A DNA stretch of 13,535 bases, from positions 1 through 13,535 of the forward strand of contig CAYFQH010000049.1 of assembly GCA_964345215.1 (NCBI GenBank), given 5' to 3'. This stretch comes from CAYFQH01 sp964345215. GTDB taxonomy: Bacteria > Bacillota > Clostridia > Christensenellales > Aristaeellaceae. This document shows, in pieces, positions 13,520 to 13,535 of the stretch (positions are counted from its first letter, which is position 1; each line of letters starts with the position of its first letter). The notes under the pieces were generated by a model. It ran no database searches. It had not been told where the DNA came from and worked only from the letters and a program-made list of their open reading frames with translations. A program made the translations under genes and the position numbers.

Positions 13520-13535
13520 GCGCCTATAGCTCAGT
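13520..13535 (+). tRNA. 5' end of a tRNA gene, cut by the window edge
   Basis: GCGCCTATAGCTCAGT fits the start of a tRNA: a 7-nt acceptor strand (GCGCCTA), TA at positions 8-9, and the D-stem and loop start GCTCAGT. The anticodon lies outside the window. The acceptor sequence is compatible with an arginine tRNA among others, so identity is left open. Confidence 0.8.

Overview
The window reads as chromosomal DNA of a low-to-medium GC Gram-positive bacterium, most likely an anaerobic member of the Firmicutes (Clostridia or a related class). The evidence is strong AGGAGG-type ribosome sites, sigma-A style TTGNNN/TATAAT promoters, a one-piece tmRNA with encoded CCA next to smpB, an intracellular GH125/GH78 pair, and a secreted ApbE with a small secreted partner of a kind common in gut Clostridia. 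Species cannot be fixed from the sequence alone. No insertion sequence, phage gene or CRISPR array was seen.

Layout. (1) 1-833, minus strand: smpB followed 17 nt later by ssrA (tmRNA), the trans-translation ribosome-rescue pair. (2) 864-2310, plus strand: a stand-alone proA (proline synthesis) with its own promoter and a strong terminator. The smpB and proA promoters diverge and appear to share one palindromic -35 hexamer. (3) 2325-3651, minus strand: a cytoplasmic GH125 exo-alpha-mannosidase with its own promoter, followed by a 534-bp AT-rich gap. (4) 4116-11498, plus strand: an L-rhamnose utilisation cluster with a cytoplasmic GH78 alpha-L-rhamnosidase, an AraC-family regulator, rhaB (rhamnulokinase), rhaA (L-rhamnose isomerase) and rhaD (rhamnulose-1-phosphate aldolase). 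(5) 11529-11584: a perfect 27-bp inverted repeat. (6) 11623-13400: a secreted PplA/FMN-binding-like protein, a terminator, then a secreted ApbE-type FAD:protein FMN transferase. (7) 13381-13535: a promoter, a structured leader, and the first 16 nt of a tRNA cut by the window end.

How the genes work together. Imported rhamnosides would be cleaved inside the cell by the GH78 enzyme. RhaA, RhaB and RhaD then convert L-rhamnose to L-rhamnulose, to L-rhamnulose-1-phosphate, and to dihydroxyacetone phosphate plus L-lactaldehyde. The AraC protein is the likely rhamnose-responsive activator. No transporter, mutarotase (rhaM) or lactaldehyde reductase (fucO) lies in the window. The divergent GH125 mannosidase may act on the same or co-imported oligosaccharides. 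The last pair suggests an extracytoplasmic flavinylation module: ApbE attaches FMN to a secreted carrier, possibly the adjacent small protein.
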